From the NCBI GenBank assembly GCA_036557365.1, contig DATBHR010000093.1, forward strand, positions 7,760 through 71,759: DNA of 64,000 nucleotides, written 5' to 3'. Positions 19,601 through 27,850 of this stretch are shown here, piece after piece. Both the position numbers and the translations under genes were made by a program. The stretch comes from DATKHR01 sp036557365. Its GTDB lineage: Bacteria > Acidobacteriota > Vicinamibacteria > Vicinamibacterales > CAVVIG01. Below the pieces are notes generated by a model. It was not told the origin of the DNA and ran no database searches. It was given only the letters and a program-made list of their open reading frames with translations. Each line of letters starts with the position of its first letter. Position 1 is the first letter of the stretch.

Positions 19601-20277
19601 AGATGGCTCGCGCATTCGACAAGCTGGCCGATCGACTCGGGACGGTTCCGGGCGGCAACAAGGACAGCGAGGCCGCGAAGTTGTCCGGTCAGCTGGCGCG
19701 TGCGCAGCAGTTGCAGGAGCGGCTCGATCAGTTGACGAGCGAGATGCAGCGCCTCGACGCGCAAGGCTCGCAGTCCGGTCAACGCGGCGGTGCGCGCGGC
19801 GCGCAGGGCCAGAGCGGCGGCGATCAGTCGTCCAGTGCCTCGAAGGCGGCGGGCGAGTCCGGACGTGCGGGACAGGGCCAGGGCGCCGGGGTCGGCGCCG
19901 GCGCGCCCGACCTGCAGAAGCTGCGGGACGAAGCGCAGCGAGCGATGCAGGAGACGCGCGACCTGATGGATCAGTTGCGCCGCGAGGATCCATCTTTGAA
20001 CCGCGGCGGCGCGGGCTTCACGTTCGAAGGTCAGGGCATGACGACGTCCGCGCCGGGAACCGAGGCGTTCAAGCAGGACTTCGCGCGGTGGAACGATCTG
20101 CGCCGGCAGGCGACGCAGGCGCTCGAGAACGCGCAGTCCACGCTGACGAAGAAGCTTCAGGCCAAGGAATCGAAAGAGCGGCTCGCCGCTGGCGCGAACG
20201 ACCAGCCGCCGGCCGGTTATCAGCAGCAGGTCGACGAGTACTTCAAGGCGATCGCCGCCAAAAAGAAGGGCAGCTGA
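16645..20277 (+). CDS. Giant DUF4175-like membrane protein with coiled-coil and Q/S/G-rich tail
   Basis: 1210 residues. Two membrane helices lie at about 25-45 and 50-75, with a third near 155. A beta-rich periplasmic region carries DYTYPAGL-type sequence, typical of DUF4175, followed by a long charged coiled coil (about 490-780: ELLKRQRELAAKRGELSQEE). A Gln/Ser/Gly tract near 770-815 and more coiled coil follow to the end. GGAG at 16629 precedes the ATG. The size and composition suggest a stalk or scaffold spanning the periplasm. It is coupled to the next gene by a TGATG junction. Confidence 0.85.
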   Translation: MQGDLEIREFIARVRRRWRTQQSLRAVARAALFAAIVVGLAFALSRLLGTSPAASAALGVVGVLGVAAVALWAFLPLRKSPDDHHVARFIEEHEPSLDDRLVSAVDVASHESSAPGLSGPMLADAARRLRDVDLESILSSAVLRRAAMLAGGAAAVMLLMMFAARHAARQSFDAFALTVFPTRIALEVTPGDAHVKAGTPLTVEARLVGNTAPVEAQFQVADGDGWRSADMTTAAPGLFRLPLEAVWTSFKYRVAAGAVVSRTYDLVAVRPPHVARIDVDYTYPAGLNLPPRTEKDSGDIYAPAGTDVRLHVITDSAAASGQMSLANGQTIALSSAQPKEWLGSIKVTNDSSYRVALTDSEGLSAPGDTEYFIRVLEDRPPDVRVTRPASDRAVTRLEEVDVEAQAEDDYGIDKLDLVYSVRGETEKTVPLSIPKNQASVTGHHTLFLEDLDVKPGDFISYYVRARDLTRGTRPNEARSDIFFLEVKPYEQEFALAQSQMASAGGGGHGSIDDLVAAQKEIIVATWKIDRRAQMSKGGKSEQDIKAVAKAQAELKTRVEQTSSGFRENTMRDPRRRPQSPRGGRGGQPPPEPLKAGQTMPEEDEMTAAVQAMGDAASALDALKTTEARPPEMEALNHLLKAQADVKKRDVQRQQAGTGAGSNRSNYDLSSLFDKELQKQQQTNYETRSSAEERKDPAQSALDKIRDLAARQDELLKRQRELAAKRGELSQEELRRELEKLTRDQSELRQRAEDLARQMQNQSGSQSDQKPQQTPGQTAQGSQNAQGSQPSQGSQGAQSSQGSRNGQSSQQMRDVTDAMRNAASELRQQDPSQAAKSTASATRALEALRNLERQMQSGQPDEKRRAVGEMQLEARQLADAQRQVAAELGKTPTGEPGKDALRRLAGEQERLADRARRLQDSLKQQNATAEAGRDIERQGLPDRMQKSADAMRSAAERTGAPSRGSSAPTATSQGADEARGQTGTQQEMARAFDKLADRLGTVPGGNKDSEAAKLSGQLARAQQLQERLDQLTSEMQRLDAQGSQSGQRGGARGAQGQSGGDQSSSASKAAGESGRAGQGQGAGVGAGAPDLQKLRDEAQRAMQETRDLMDQLRREDPSLNRGGAGFTFEGQGMTTSAPGTEAFKQDFARWNDLRRQATQALENAQSTLTKKLQAKESKERLAAGANDQPPAGYQQQVDEYFKAIAAKKKGS

Positions 20278-22544
20278 TGCACCTGGCGCACCCGCTGCCC
20301 TGGTGGCTGGCGCTGCTGCTCGCCTCCGGCATCGGCGCGCTCGCGTTCTGGCAGTACCGACGGACGCTCGCGCCTCTCTCGCCGATCCAGAAAACGACGC
20401 TGGTCGCGCTGCGCGTCGCGGCGCTCGCCGCGCTGACGCTGCTGCTGTTTCGACCGATCGTCACCGTCCCGCCGCACACGTCGCGCGACGCCATTGTCCC
20501 CGTCCTGATGGACGTGTCGCGCAGCATGCGCATTGCCGATGCGGACGGCCGATCGCGCGCGTCGCAGGCGATGACGATGCTGCGATCGACCGTGTTGCCG
20601 CAGCTGGGTCGTCATTTCAATCCGGAGGTTTTCGGCATCGGCGAGCGCGTGACGCAGGTGGCGACGCCGCTGCCCGATCTCGCGACCGAGGCGCGCCGCA
20701 GCGACATCGAAGGCGCGCTCGCGACCATTCGCGACCGCTACCGTGGCCAGCGCGTGGCCGGCATCGTCCTGGTGTCGGACGGCGGCGACACCGGCGTCCT
20801 GCGCGGCCGCGCCAACGCTGACGAATCGGGCCCGATCGATCGTGCGGGCGACGAAGCCGCGAGCGGTCCGCCCGTCTTTGCCGTAGGTGTCGGATCGGTT
20901 GACGGCGTGCCCGATCGGGAAGTCTTTGGCTTGACCGCCGGCGATCCGCGCATCGATCGCGCGTCGATCGATCTCCACGTGACCGCCGTCAGCCGCGGCC
21001 TGGGACGTGCAGCGTTTCCGCTGCGCATCCTCGAGAACGGACGCGTCCTCGAGACGCGCCGCGTGACGCCGCAGGCCGACGGCTCGCCAATCGAAGCCGT
21101 GTTTACCGTCTCGCCGCAGCCGCTCAATCCGACCGTCTACACGGCCGACATTCCGGTGACCGACGGTGAGGTGGTGACGGAGAACAACGCCCGCAGCGTG
21201 CTCGTCAGCCCGGCCGGCCGGAAACGGCGCGTGCTGGTCATCGAGGGCGCGCCCGGGTTCGAGCACAGCTTCATGACGCGCGCATGGGCCGGCGATCCCG
21301 GTCTCGAAGTCGACGTCGTGACCCGGAAAGGCAAGAACGCGGACGGTCAGGATACGTTCTTCGTGCAGGCGGGACCGGGGCGCTCGTCTGCGCTGACGCT
21401 GGGATTTCCGGCGAAGCGGGAACAGCTCTTCGCGTACGACGCGGTCGTCATCGCCAACGTCGAGGCGGATTACTTCACGCGTGCGCAGCTCGCCATGACC
21501 GCGGACTTCGTCTCGGAGCGCGGCGGTGGACTGCTCGTCACCGGCGGACGATCGTTCACGCAGCGCGGACTTTCGGGCACGCCGCTCGAGGAAGTGCTGC
21601 CGGTCGAGATGAACGATCGCCGCGGCGGCGTCGTGCGTACCGCGGCGCCGACCGACACGGGCGCCCACAACAAGGTGATGCTCACGCCCGAGGGTGAGAC
21701 GCACCCGATCATGCGGCTGGGAACGTCGATCGACGAGACGCGCCAGGCGTGGAGCAAGCTGCCGGCACTGGCGGCGAGCGCACCCGTCGGCGGACCGCGG
21801 CCCGGTGCGACGATCCTGGCCGAGACCAACGCGGCCGGCGGCGGCGTGCAGCCGATCGTGGCGGTCCAGCGCTACGGCCGCGGCCGGTCGATGATCTTCG
21901 CCGGCGAAGCGTCGTGGCGCTGGAAGATGATGGTGGCATCGACGGACCGCACGTTCGACGTCTTCTGGCGCCAGGCCGCGCGCTGGCTGGCCGCCGATTC
22001 ACCGGACCCGGTGGATGCGAACGTCTCGGACACGCTGGAGCCGGGCGACACGGCAACCGTCGATGCTGACGTACGCGATGCGTCGTTCGTCCCCGTTCGC
22101 GACGCCGTGGTCGATGCGACGCTGACGGTGCCCGGCGGGACCGCGCAGCCCTTGAAGCTACGCCACGCCGATACGGAGCACGACAAGTGGTCGGCGACGT
22201 TCACGGCCGATCGGCAGGGACTCTATCGTGTGCACGTCGAAGCGAAGCGTGGATCCGAAACGCTCGGCGCCACGGATCGCTGGACGTACGTCGGCGGCGC
22301 GGATCGCGAGTTCTCGGATCCGCGCCTGAACGAAGGATTCCTCCGCCGGGTGGCCCGCGCGACAGGCGGCCGGTACGTCCGGCCGGCAGAGGCGGCGCAG
22401 ATCGGGTCCTGGCTCGACGCGGCAATTCCGCAGGCGCTCGCGCCGGAACGGCGCGATCTCTGGCACACGCCGTGGGTGTTCGTTCTGCTGGTGCTGCTGC
22501 TGTCCGCAGAGTGGGTGCTGCGCCGACGCTGGGGGCTGCGATGA
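20277..22544 (+). CDS. Membrane VWA/glutamine-amidotransferase-like protein
   Basis: 755 residues. Two N-terminal helices (LPWWLALLLASGIGALAFW and LRVAALAALTLLLF) precede a VWA segment (VPVLMDVSRSMRIAD, MIDAS DVSRS near 85). A class I amidotransferase-like domain follows with GGGLLVTGGRSFTQRG near 420. A C-terminal helix (WVFVLLVLLLSAEWVL) ends the protein. The architecture parallels the BatA-like protein two genes upstream, so the pair may form a heteromeric membrane complex. No catalytic Cys of the amidotransferase family is apparent. It overlaps its neighbours on both sides by 1 and 4 bases. Confidence 0.85.
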   Translation: MHLAHPLPWWLALLLASGIGALAFWQYRRTLAPLSPIQKTTLVALRVAALAALTLLLFRPIVTVPPHTSRDAIVPVLMDVSRSMRIADADGRSRASQAMTMLRSTVLPQLGRHFNPEVFGIGERVTQVATPLPDLATEARRSDIEGALATIRDRYRGQRVAGIVLVSDGGDTGVLRGRANADESGPIDRAGDEAASGPPVFAVGVGSVDGVPDREVFGLTAGDPRIDRASIDLHVTAVSRGLGRAAFPLRILENGRVLETRRVTPQADGSPIEAVFTVSPQPLNPTVYTADIPVTDGEVVTENNARSVLVSPAGRKRRVLVIEGAPGFEHSFMTRAWAGDPGLEVDVVTRKGKNADGQDTFFVQAGPGRSSALTLGFPAKREQLFAYDAVVIANVEADYFTRAQLAMTADFVSERGGGLLVTGGRSFTQRGLSGTPLEEVLPVEMNDRRGGVVRTAAPTDTGAHNKVMLTPEGETHPIMRLGTSIDETRQAWSKLPALAASAPVGGPRPGATILAETNAAGGGVQPIVAVQRYGRGRSMIFAGEASWRWKMMVASTDRTFDVFWRQAARWLAADSPDPVDANVSDTLEPGDTATVDADVRDASFVPVRDAVVDATLTVPGGTAQPLKLRHADTEHDKWSATFTADRQGLYRVHVEAKRGSETLGATDRWTYVGGADREFSDPRLNEGFLRRVARATGGRYVRPAEAAQIGSWLDAAIPQALAPERRDLWHTPWVFVLLVLLLSAEWVLRRRWGLR

Positions 22545-23521
22545 TTCGTCGGTTCCTGTCCATCGCGGCGCTCGTCGCCGTCGCTGCCACAGCGTCCGCA
22601 GGCGAGCGCTACGCGCTCGTCGTGACCGGCGCGTCCGGTGGACCGGTGTACGCCGAGAAGTACAACCGGATTCGCGGCGCGCTTATCTCGACGCTCCGCG
22701 AGAAGTTCGAATACAAGGCGGATCACCTGCTCGTGCTGGCCGAGGACGAGCAACCCGGTGTGCAGAAGTCAACGCGCGAAAACGTTCAGCGCGCGGTCGC
22801 CGATCTTCGCAAGCGCCTCATCAAGGACGATCAGCTGCTCGTGATTCTCATCGGCCACGGCACGCCAGCCGACGGTCCCGGCGGCACGGCCGGCGACGAT
22901 GCGAAGTTCAATCTGGTGGGACCCGATCTGACCGCGACCGAGTGGGCCGATCTCCTCAAACCGATTCCCGGCCGCCTCGTCTTCGTCAACACATCAGGCG
23001 CGAGCTTTCCCTTCCTCCGCAAGCTCGCCGGCCGCGGCCGCGTCGTCCTCACCGCGACCGACTCGATCGCGCAGCAGTTCGAGACCGTGTTTCCGGAGTT
23101 CTTCGTGAACGCGTTCGACGATGAAGCCGCCGACGTGGACCGGAACGGACGCGTATCGATCTGGGAGGCGTTTCAGTTCGCGAGCGCTGCGGTCCGCCGT
23201 GCGTACGAGCAGAAGGGCGAGCTGCCAACCGAGCGTCCGATGCTCGACGACACCGGCGCAGGCGTCGGCCGCGAGGCGGATGCTCCCGGGACCGACGGCG
23301 CCGTCGCCCGCGTGACGTATCTCGAGCCCGAGCCCGCCATCGCGCTGCCGAGCGACGCCGGCCTGGCCGTGCTCGTCAAGCGCCGCGCCGCGCTCGAAGC
23401 AGCGTTGGAAGAGTTGAAAGCGCAGAAGGAATCGATGTCGCCGGACCGGTACGCTGCGGAGCTCGAACGGATCCTGACCGAGCTCGCCCGCGTATCACAG
23501 CAGATCAAGGCGAAGTCATAG
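22541..23521 (+). CDS. Exported caspase-fold (C13/C14-like) protein lacking the catalytic Cys
   Basis: 326 residues. A signal peptide (IRRFLSIAALVAVAATASAG) precedes a caspase-hemoglobinase-like fold. LLVILIGHGTP (His106) matches the catalytic His loop. At the place of the usual D-A-C-x-S-G the sequence reads VFVNTSGAS (Asn150 to Ser155), with no cysteine. AFDDEAADVDRNGRVSIWEAF resembles the conserved D.D.dg.vs..E stretch of these proteins. The C-terminus is coiled coil (ALEAALEELKAQKESM). It is the last gene of the operon and is start-coupled to the VWA protein. I infer an inactive or non-cysteine protease-like binding protein. Confidence 0.75.
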   Translation: MIRRFLSIAALVAVAATASAGERYALVVTGASGGPVYAEKYNRIRGALISTLREKFEYKADHLLVLAEDEQPGVQKSTRENVQRAVADLRKRLIKDDQLLVILIGHGTPADGPGGTAGDDAKFNLVGPDLTATEWADLLKPIPGRLVFVNTSGASFPFLRKLAGRGRVVLTATDSIAQQFETVFPEFFVNAFDDEAADVDRNGRVSIWEAFQFASAAVRRAYEQKGELPTERPMLDDTGAGVGREADAPGTDGAVARVTYLEPEPAIALPSDAGLAVLVKRRAALEAALEELKAQKESMSPDRYAAELERILTELARVSQQIKAKS

Positions 23522-23642
23522 GGCAGCCGCAGAATTGCAGAATTGCAGAATTGCAGGATTGCAGGATTGCCGAATGGGAGGACTCAGTTCTGCATTTTTG
23601 CATTTTTGCATTTCTGCATTTTGCATTCCGTGAGTTCCCCTC
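23522..23642. repeat. Short-unit repeats between convergent genes
   Basis: The stretch 23530-23570 is built from about five copies of GCAGAATT/GCAGGATT, and 23585-23625 from about four copies of GCATTTTT/GCATTTCT. The second block is roughly the reverse complement of the first, so the transcript could fold back. The position between convergent genes would suit a bidirectional terminator. Confidence 0.65.
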
Positions 23643-24311
23643 CTACGAGTAATACCGGTTCTGATCCCAGTAATCGCGGTCGCGGCGGCGGAAGACGAAG
23701 ATGCCGAGGACGCCGGTCAGGAACCCGACCACGTGCGCGGCGAACGCCACGCCCCCGCCTTGCGTGTTCGCGGTGACCGCGATCGTGCCGGCGCTCAGGA
23801 GCTGCATCAGGAACCAGAACCCGAGGAGGATGATCGCCGGCAGCTCGACAATCTGCAGGAAGATCCACGGAATCAATGTGAGCACGCGTGACTGCGGGTA
23901 CAGCACGAAGTACGCGCCCATGACGCCGGCGATGGCGCCGCTCGCGCCGATCGTCGGCAGCGTCGACTCCGGGTTCATCGCCACCTGTCCAAGCGCCGCC
24001 GCGATGCCGCACAGCAGATAGAAAAGGATGAAGCGCCCGTGACCGACGCGGTCTTCGACGTTGTCGCCGAAGATCCACAGGTACCACATGTTGCCGATGA
24101 CGTGCCACCAGCTGCCGTGCAGGAACATCGACGTGATGAGCGTCGGCGCGCTGAAGGCCGCCGGCACGACGCCGTAGAAATACAGGAAGCGCGTCAGCGT
24201 CCGCTCAGGCAGGCTGACTTCGTACAGCCACGCGATGGCGTTCAGTAGGATGATTGTGGTGGTGATGTAAGGCGTGGTGCGCGAAGGGATGACGTCGCGA
24301 AGCGGGATCAA
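23643..24311 (-). CDS. Rhomboid-family intramembrane serine protease
   Basis: 222 residues with about six membrane helices. Motifs: FLHGSWWHVIGNMWYLWIFG (the L1 loop and H..xN helix), GASGAIAG with the catalytic Ser near 124, and FAAHVVGFLTG with the catalytic His near 193. It should cleave membrane-anchored proteins within the bilayer. The start reads TTG at 24311 (MIPLRDVIPS); a -10-like TAGAAT lies 8 bases upstream. It sits downstream of leuA on the same strand but is separated from it by a repeat-rich gap, so it probably has its own promoter. Confidence 0.92.
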   Translation of the reverse strand: MIPLRDVIPSRTTPYITTTIILLNAIAWLYEVSLPERTLTRFLYFYGVVPAAFSAPTLITSMFLHGSWWHVIGNMWYLWIFGDNVEDRVGHGRFILFYLLCGIAAALGQVAMNPESTLPTIGASGAIAGVMGAYFVLYPQSRVLTLIPWIFLQIVELPAIILLGFWFLMQLLSAGTIAVTANTQGGGVAFAAHVVGFLTGVLGIFVFRRRDRDYWDQNRYYS

Positions 24312-24464
24312 TCGACTTCATTCTAGTGCGAATCTAATCTCCAATCTCCAATGTCCAATCCGCAATAAATCTGCAATCCTCAATCGTCAACCGTCAATCA
24401 ATCCGCAATCCCCAATCCGCAATCCTCAATTAATCCACACTCCTCAATCCGCAATCCGCAATGG
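24312..24464. repeat. Degenerate CAATCC-type repeats
   Basis: From about 24331 to 24465 the plus strand is a string of near-copies of CAATCC and CGCAATCC with A/T interruptions, at least a dozen units. It is AT-richer than the genes around it and non-coding. The rhomboid -10-like TAGAAT (minus strand, 24325-24320) lies at its left end. Confidence 0.7.
24320..24325 (-). promoter_or_regulatory. -10-like TAGAAT before the rhomboid gene
   Basis: TAGAAT (5 of 6 match to TATAAT) on the minus strand ends 8 bases before the TTG start codon at 24311, implying almost no leader. Confidence 0.4.
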
Positions 24465-25694
24465 TCAGACTCCATGCCCATACCCGACTGCTTCCACGTG
24501 CGCAGGTGAGGGCATGGCCATCGCCGGCTGCGGCGACTGGATCCGCTCGACGATTCGGCGGAGATCGCCGTCGCCGATGACCTTGCGGTGTTCGCCGAGC
24601 GCGATGACCGCGCGGTACACCTGATCGATTTCTTCCGTCGTCAGCAGCAAGCCGAGCGCTTCGCATCGTCGCACGACCGCGTGCCGTCCGGAGTGGCGGC
24701 CAAGGACGAGCCGCGACGCCGCCGATTGACCGACGTCTTCCGGCCGCATGATCTCGTACGTCCGCGCGTCCTTCAGCACGCCGTCCTGATGGATGCCGGC
24801 TTCGTGCGCGAACGCATTGCGGCCGACGATGGCCTTGTTGGCCTGGACCGGCTCGCTGGTGAGCGTCGAGAGGAGCTGGCTGGCTTCGAAGAGCGCCGGC
24901 GCGTGGACGCCCGTATCGAACGGCAGGCGATCCTGCCGCACACGCAGCGCCATCACGAGCTCTTCGAGCGACGCGTTGCCGGCGCGTTCGCCGATTCCGT
25001 TGATCGTGCACTCGACCTGGCGGACGCCGCCCTGGATGGCCCCCAGGCTGTTCGCGACCGCGAGCCCGAGATCGTCGTGACAGTGCGTGCTGAAGACCGC
25101 GCGGTGTGCGTTCGGTACGCGCGCGATGATGTCCGCGAAGAAGTCGCGCAGTTCATCGGGCGTGGCGTAGCCGACCGTGTCCGGCAGGTTCACCGTCGTG
25201 CAGCCTGCGGCGATGACCGCCTCGATGACCCGGCACAGGAAATCGCGGTCGCTCCGCGTCGCATCTTCCGCCGAAAATTCCACATCGTCGGTGAAGCGCC
25301 GAGCCAGCTTGATCGCGTCCACCGCCGAGGAGAGGCATTCGTCGCGCGACATGCGCAGCTTGGCGGTCAGGTGGAGGTCGGACGTTGCGAGAAACGTGTG
25401 GATACGGGAGCGGTCGGCGCCGCTCAGCGCCCGGCCGGCCTCTTCGATGTCGACCTTGCGGGTCCGCGCCAGCGCGGCGATGACCGGCCGCCGGACGGTG
25501 GTCGCGATCTGCCGAACGGCCTCCGAGTCCGCGGGCGAGGCGATCGGGAACCCCGCCTCGATGATGTCCACACCCAGTTCGTCGAGCGCGCGCGCCATGG
25601 CCAGCTTCGCCGGCACGTCCAGCGAGAATCCGGGCGCCTGTTCGCCGTCGCGCAGCGTCGTGTCGAAGACCGCGATTCGAGAGGGTGTGGTCAT
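24465..25694 (-). CDS. leuA: 2-Isopropylmalate synthase, short form
   Basis: First committed step of leucine synthesis: 2-oxoisovalerate plus acetyl-CoA gives 2-isopropylmalate. The 409 residues hold the DRE-TIM barrel with DTTLRDGEQAPG, metal ligands in STHCHDDLGLA, and TINGIGERAGNASLEE. The subdomain with NAFAHEAGIHQDGVLK is present. The family's C-terminal leucine-sensing domain is missing, since typical LeuA is about 510-550 residues. Homocitrate synthase is an alternative because of this length, but the motifs are closer to LeuA and leuCD lie nearby. It is divergent from a LysR regulator. No leuB is in the window. Confidence 0.88.
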   Translation of the reverse strand: MTTPSRIAVFDTTLRDGEQAPGFSLDVPAKLAMARALDELGVDIIEAGFPIASPADSEAVRQIATTVRRPVIAALARTRKVDIEEAGRALSGADRSRIHTFLATSDLHLTAKLRMSRDECLSSAVDAIKLARRFTDDVEFSAEDATRSDRDFLCRVIEAVIAAGCTTVNLPDTVGYATPDELRDFFADIIARVPNAHRAVFSTHCHDDLGLAVANSLGAIQGGVRQVECTINGIGERAGNASLEELVMALRVRQDRLPFDTGVHAPALFEASQLLSTLTSEPVQANKAIVGRNAFAHEAGIHQDGVLKDARTYEIMRPEDVGQSAASRLVLGRHSGRHAVVRRCEALGLLLTTEEIDQVYRAVIALGEHRKVIGDGDLRRIVERIQSPQPAMAMPSPAHVEAVGYGHGV

Positions 25695-25701
25695 AGCGTT
25701 T

Positions 25702-25754
25702 GTTGTAGCGGTCGGGCAGGTCAGAAGTCAAAGTGATAAAAGTTACGCTAAAAT
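25702..25754. promoter_or_regulatory. Divergent leuA/lysR promoter region
   Basis: Minus strand: TTGACT (25731-25726), 18 bases, TACAAC (25707-25702), then the leuA ATG 7 bases on. Plus strand: TAAAAT at 25749-25754, 11 bases before the lysR ATG. The AT-rich stretch between (25731-25757) is where a LysR-type protein would be expected to bind both promoters. Confidence 0.5.
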
Positions 25755-25765
25755 AAACGCCAATT

Positions 25766-26662
25766 ATGGACCTCGCCGCCTTGCGCATCTTTCTCGCGGT
25801 GGCCCAGGAGCGCAGCTTCTCGCGCGCGGCCGCCAAAGTGCACCGGACCCAGCCGGCCGTGAGCCAGGCGGTCCGTCGTCTCGAAGTCGAACTCGGCGAG
25901 CAGCTCTTCGACCGGACCTCGAAGAACGGGACGCTCACCGAGGCCGGCCGGATGCTGCAGAACTACGGGCAGCGCTTGGTGCGGCTGGCGGAAGAGACGG
26001 AGTCGGCCGTGCGCGAATTGCGCGATCTGCGCCGTGGCCGCGTGCTCGTCGGCGCGAACGAGGCCGCGGTCCACACGCTGCTGCCGCTCATCGCGCAGTT
26101 CCGGGCGCGGCATCCGCAGATCACCATCGACGTTCGGCGTGTGCCGGCGCGGCAGATCGCGATCGAGGTCCAGCAGGGAAGCCTCGACTTCGGCGCGCTG
26201 ACGTTTCACCCCGCCGAAGAAGGTCTGCTCGTTGTCCCCGTCGGCACCGACGAGCTGGTACTGCTCGTGCCGCCTTCGCACGACCTCGCGAAACGCCGTC
26301 AGGTGCAGATGGAGGATGTGGCGAAGGAACCTGTGGTCGCCCACAACGATCCGTCGCCGGCGCGCGAGCGCGTGCTGCGGCTGTTCGAGTCGAGGCACGT
26401 CCCGCTGCGGATGGTCATCTCGCTGCCGAGCCTCGATGGGATCAAGCGCGCTGTCGAAATGCAGCTCGGCGTCGCGCTGCTGCCGCGGCGGTGCGCGATC
26501 ACCGAGATCGCCAGCGGACGACTCGTCGCGATCCCGGTCGCCGGCGTTTCACGGAAGCGTCAGGTGATGATCGTCTGCCGCAACAGCCATCGGTCGCACG
26601 CGAGCGGCGCGTTCCTGAGCGTCGCGCAGCAGGAAGCGCAGGTTGAAACACGAAAGGCGTAG
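25766..26662 (+). CDS. LysR-family transcriptional regulator
   Basis: 298 residues. The N-terminal winged helix-turn-helix (MDLAALRIFLAVAQERSFSR, then AAAKVHRTQPAVSQAVRRLE) is followed by a periplasmic-binding-protein-like effector domain from about residue 90 (GRVLVGANEAAVHTLLPLI). The full family length is present. Divergence from leuA with 71 bases between them suggests it regulates leuA and itself, the usual LysR arrangement. The effector is unknown; 2-isopropylmalate would be the obvious guess by analogy with LeuO/LeuB-type regulation. Confidence 0.92.
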   Translation: MDLAALRIFLAVAQERSFSRAAAKVHRTQPAVSQAVRRLEVELGEQLFDRTSKNGTLTEAGRMLQNYGQRLVRLAEETESAVRELRDLRRGRVLVGANEAAVHTLLPLIAQFRARHPQITIDVRRVPARQIAIEVQQGSLDFGALTFHPAEEGLLVVPVGTDELVLLVPPSHDLAKRRQVQMEDVAKEPVVAHNDPSPARERVLRLFESRHVPLRMVISLPSLDGIKRAVEMQLGVALLPRRCAITEIASGRLVAIPVAGVSRKRQVMIVCRNSHRSHASGAFLSVAQQEAQVETRKA

Positions 26663-26711
26663 GGCAGGCTGAGACGCGAAGAGCTTGGGGCTAAGGGCTG
26701 AGGGCTGAGGA
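26663..26711. repeat. Degenerate GGGCTGAG-type repeats
   Basis: Between convergent genes, 26685-26718 consists of near-copies of GGGCTAAG, GGGCTGAG and GGACTAAG. The same unit family occurs again near 43130-43190. Confidence 0.6.
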
Positions 26712-27617
26712 CTAAGGCCCGCAGTCCGGCGATTCGCCGGCGACAAGGCGGTATTCGCACTCGAGGATTGCGAGCCGGCGCTCCATGAACCTCGACTCCT
26801 CTCGCAGCGACGCGGTCTCGAAGTCGTTCGAGACTGGTGGCTGCCCGGCGATGAAGGCGGCATACCCGTCGAGCTGGCGTACGGCTTCGTGGATTCTCCA
26901 CGGACGCACGATCCACGACTCGACATGCGGGACGCGATGATGTTCGGCTGCGAGCTGCTCGAGCATGAACCCGCGCTGCAGCAGGAATCGATGCCTGGCG
27001 GCGTCCGGCTGAACGAGATCCTTGAACGCTCGCGCGGCATGTTCGCGGACAGACGGAGAAGGGACCGCCGCCCGCACGACCGTTCTCACCGCGTCGATTC
27101 TCGGCACGACGGCCCACTCATGCGTGCGAGCCAGTCGTGCCGCGGACGTGAGCGACTCGAACGCGCCATCCGCGTCGCCGCCAGTTGACAGGCCGACGGC
27201 CCGCTCTTCGCAGAGACGCGAGAGGATCGTCAGCTGCGCGGTGAGATAGCTGTACGACGTCCCGGTCGCGAATCCTTCGAAGGTCAGAGCAGCTGCGCGA
27301 TCGACGAACGACAGCGCTTCGGTGAATTGCGCGGCGCTCCAGTGTTGATCCTGCGTCACGCCCGTGACCAGCGCGGCGGCTGCTCTGTAATACCGATCAG
27401 CGTCCGCCGCGGGCGCGCTCCGTACGTTGGCTTGAAACGGAGACGATCGAACCGGTTCGCCGCTCGACGCGATGGCGTCGATGCGCCGATTCATCCGCCG
27501 CGCCTCGACATAGTCCCAGATCGCATGCACGACGAACGGCAGCAGCAGTACGCAGACGAGTCCCGACCACTTCAGAAATCCTGGTCGAACCATCGGCCGT
27601 GCGCTTCCCGCGTTCAC
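26712..27617 (-). CDS. Membrane-anchored protein of the ECF cluster
   Basis: 301 residues from a GTG that forms a GTGA overlap with the upstream small gene. One membrane helix lies near residues 13-35 (LKWSGLVCVLLLPFVVHAIW), followed by an alpha-helical extracytoplasmic part without motifs I recognise. It is the third gene of an ECF sigma cluster, so it may sense or transduce an envelope signal. An ATG at 27593 is an alternative start that would shorten it by 8 residues. Confidence 0.65.
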   Translation of the reverse strand: MNAGSARPMVRPGFLKWSGLVCVLLLPFVVHAIWDYVEARRMNRRIDAIASSGEPVRSSPFQANVRSAPAADADRYYRAAAALVTGVTQDQHWSAAQFTEALSFVDRAAALTFEGFATGTSYSYLTAQLTILSRLCEERAVGLSTGGDADGAFESLTSAARLARTHEWAVVPRIDAVRTVVRAAVPSPSVREHAARAFKDLVQPDAARHRFLLQRGFMLEQLAAEHHRVPHVESWIVRPWRIHEAVRQLDGYAAFIAGQPPVSNDFETASLREESRFMERRLAILECEYRLVAGESPDCGP

Positions 27618-27850
27618 CACGGTTCCGCTCCGCTGGACGGCTCCACCGCTGCGTTGAGCAGCGCAGCCAGCCGGGCGTCCGTCGTCCGGTGCTGACCGAA
27701 CGCGAGCAACTGAAAGAGGAGCGTCGCCGCGACTAACGCGGCAGCAGGCGTCCACTGCCGGATTCGAGCGACGATGAGTCGGCGGCGCAGCGAAGGCGGC
27801 GCACCGGTCGGACGGAACCGACGCAGTCGAGCCTCGACGTTTTCGCTCAC
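27614..27850 (-). CDS. Small membrane protein, possible anti-sigma factor
   Basis: 78 residues: a basic cytoplasmic N-terminus (VEARLRRFRPTGAPPSLRRR) and one membrane helix (AAALVAATLLFQLLAFG). It starts within the sigma-factor stop (ATGA overlap), the classic position of an anti-sigma factor, but it lacks the usual anti-sigma zinc motif and is very short. The role is inferred from position. Confidence 0.6.
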   Translation of the reverse strand: MSENVEARLRRFRPTGAPPSLRRRLIVARIRQWTPAAALVAATLLFQLLAFGQHRTTDARLAALLNAAVEPSSGAEPW

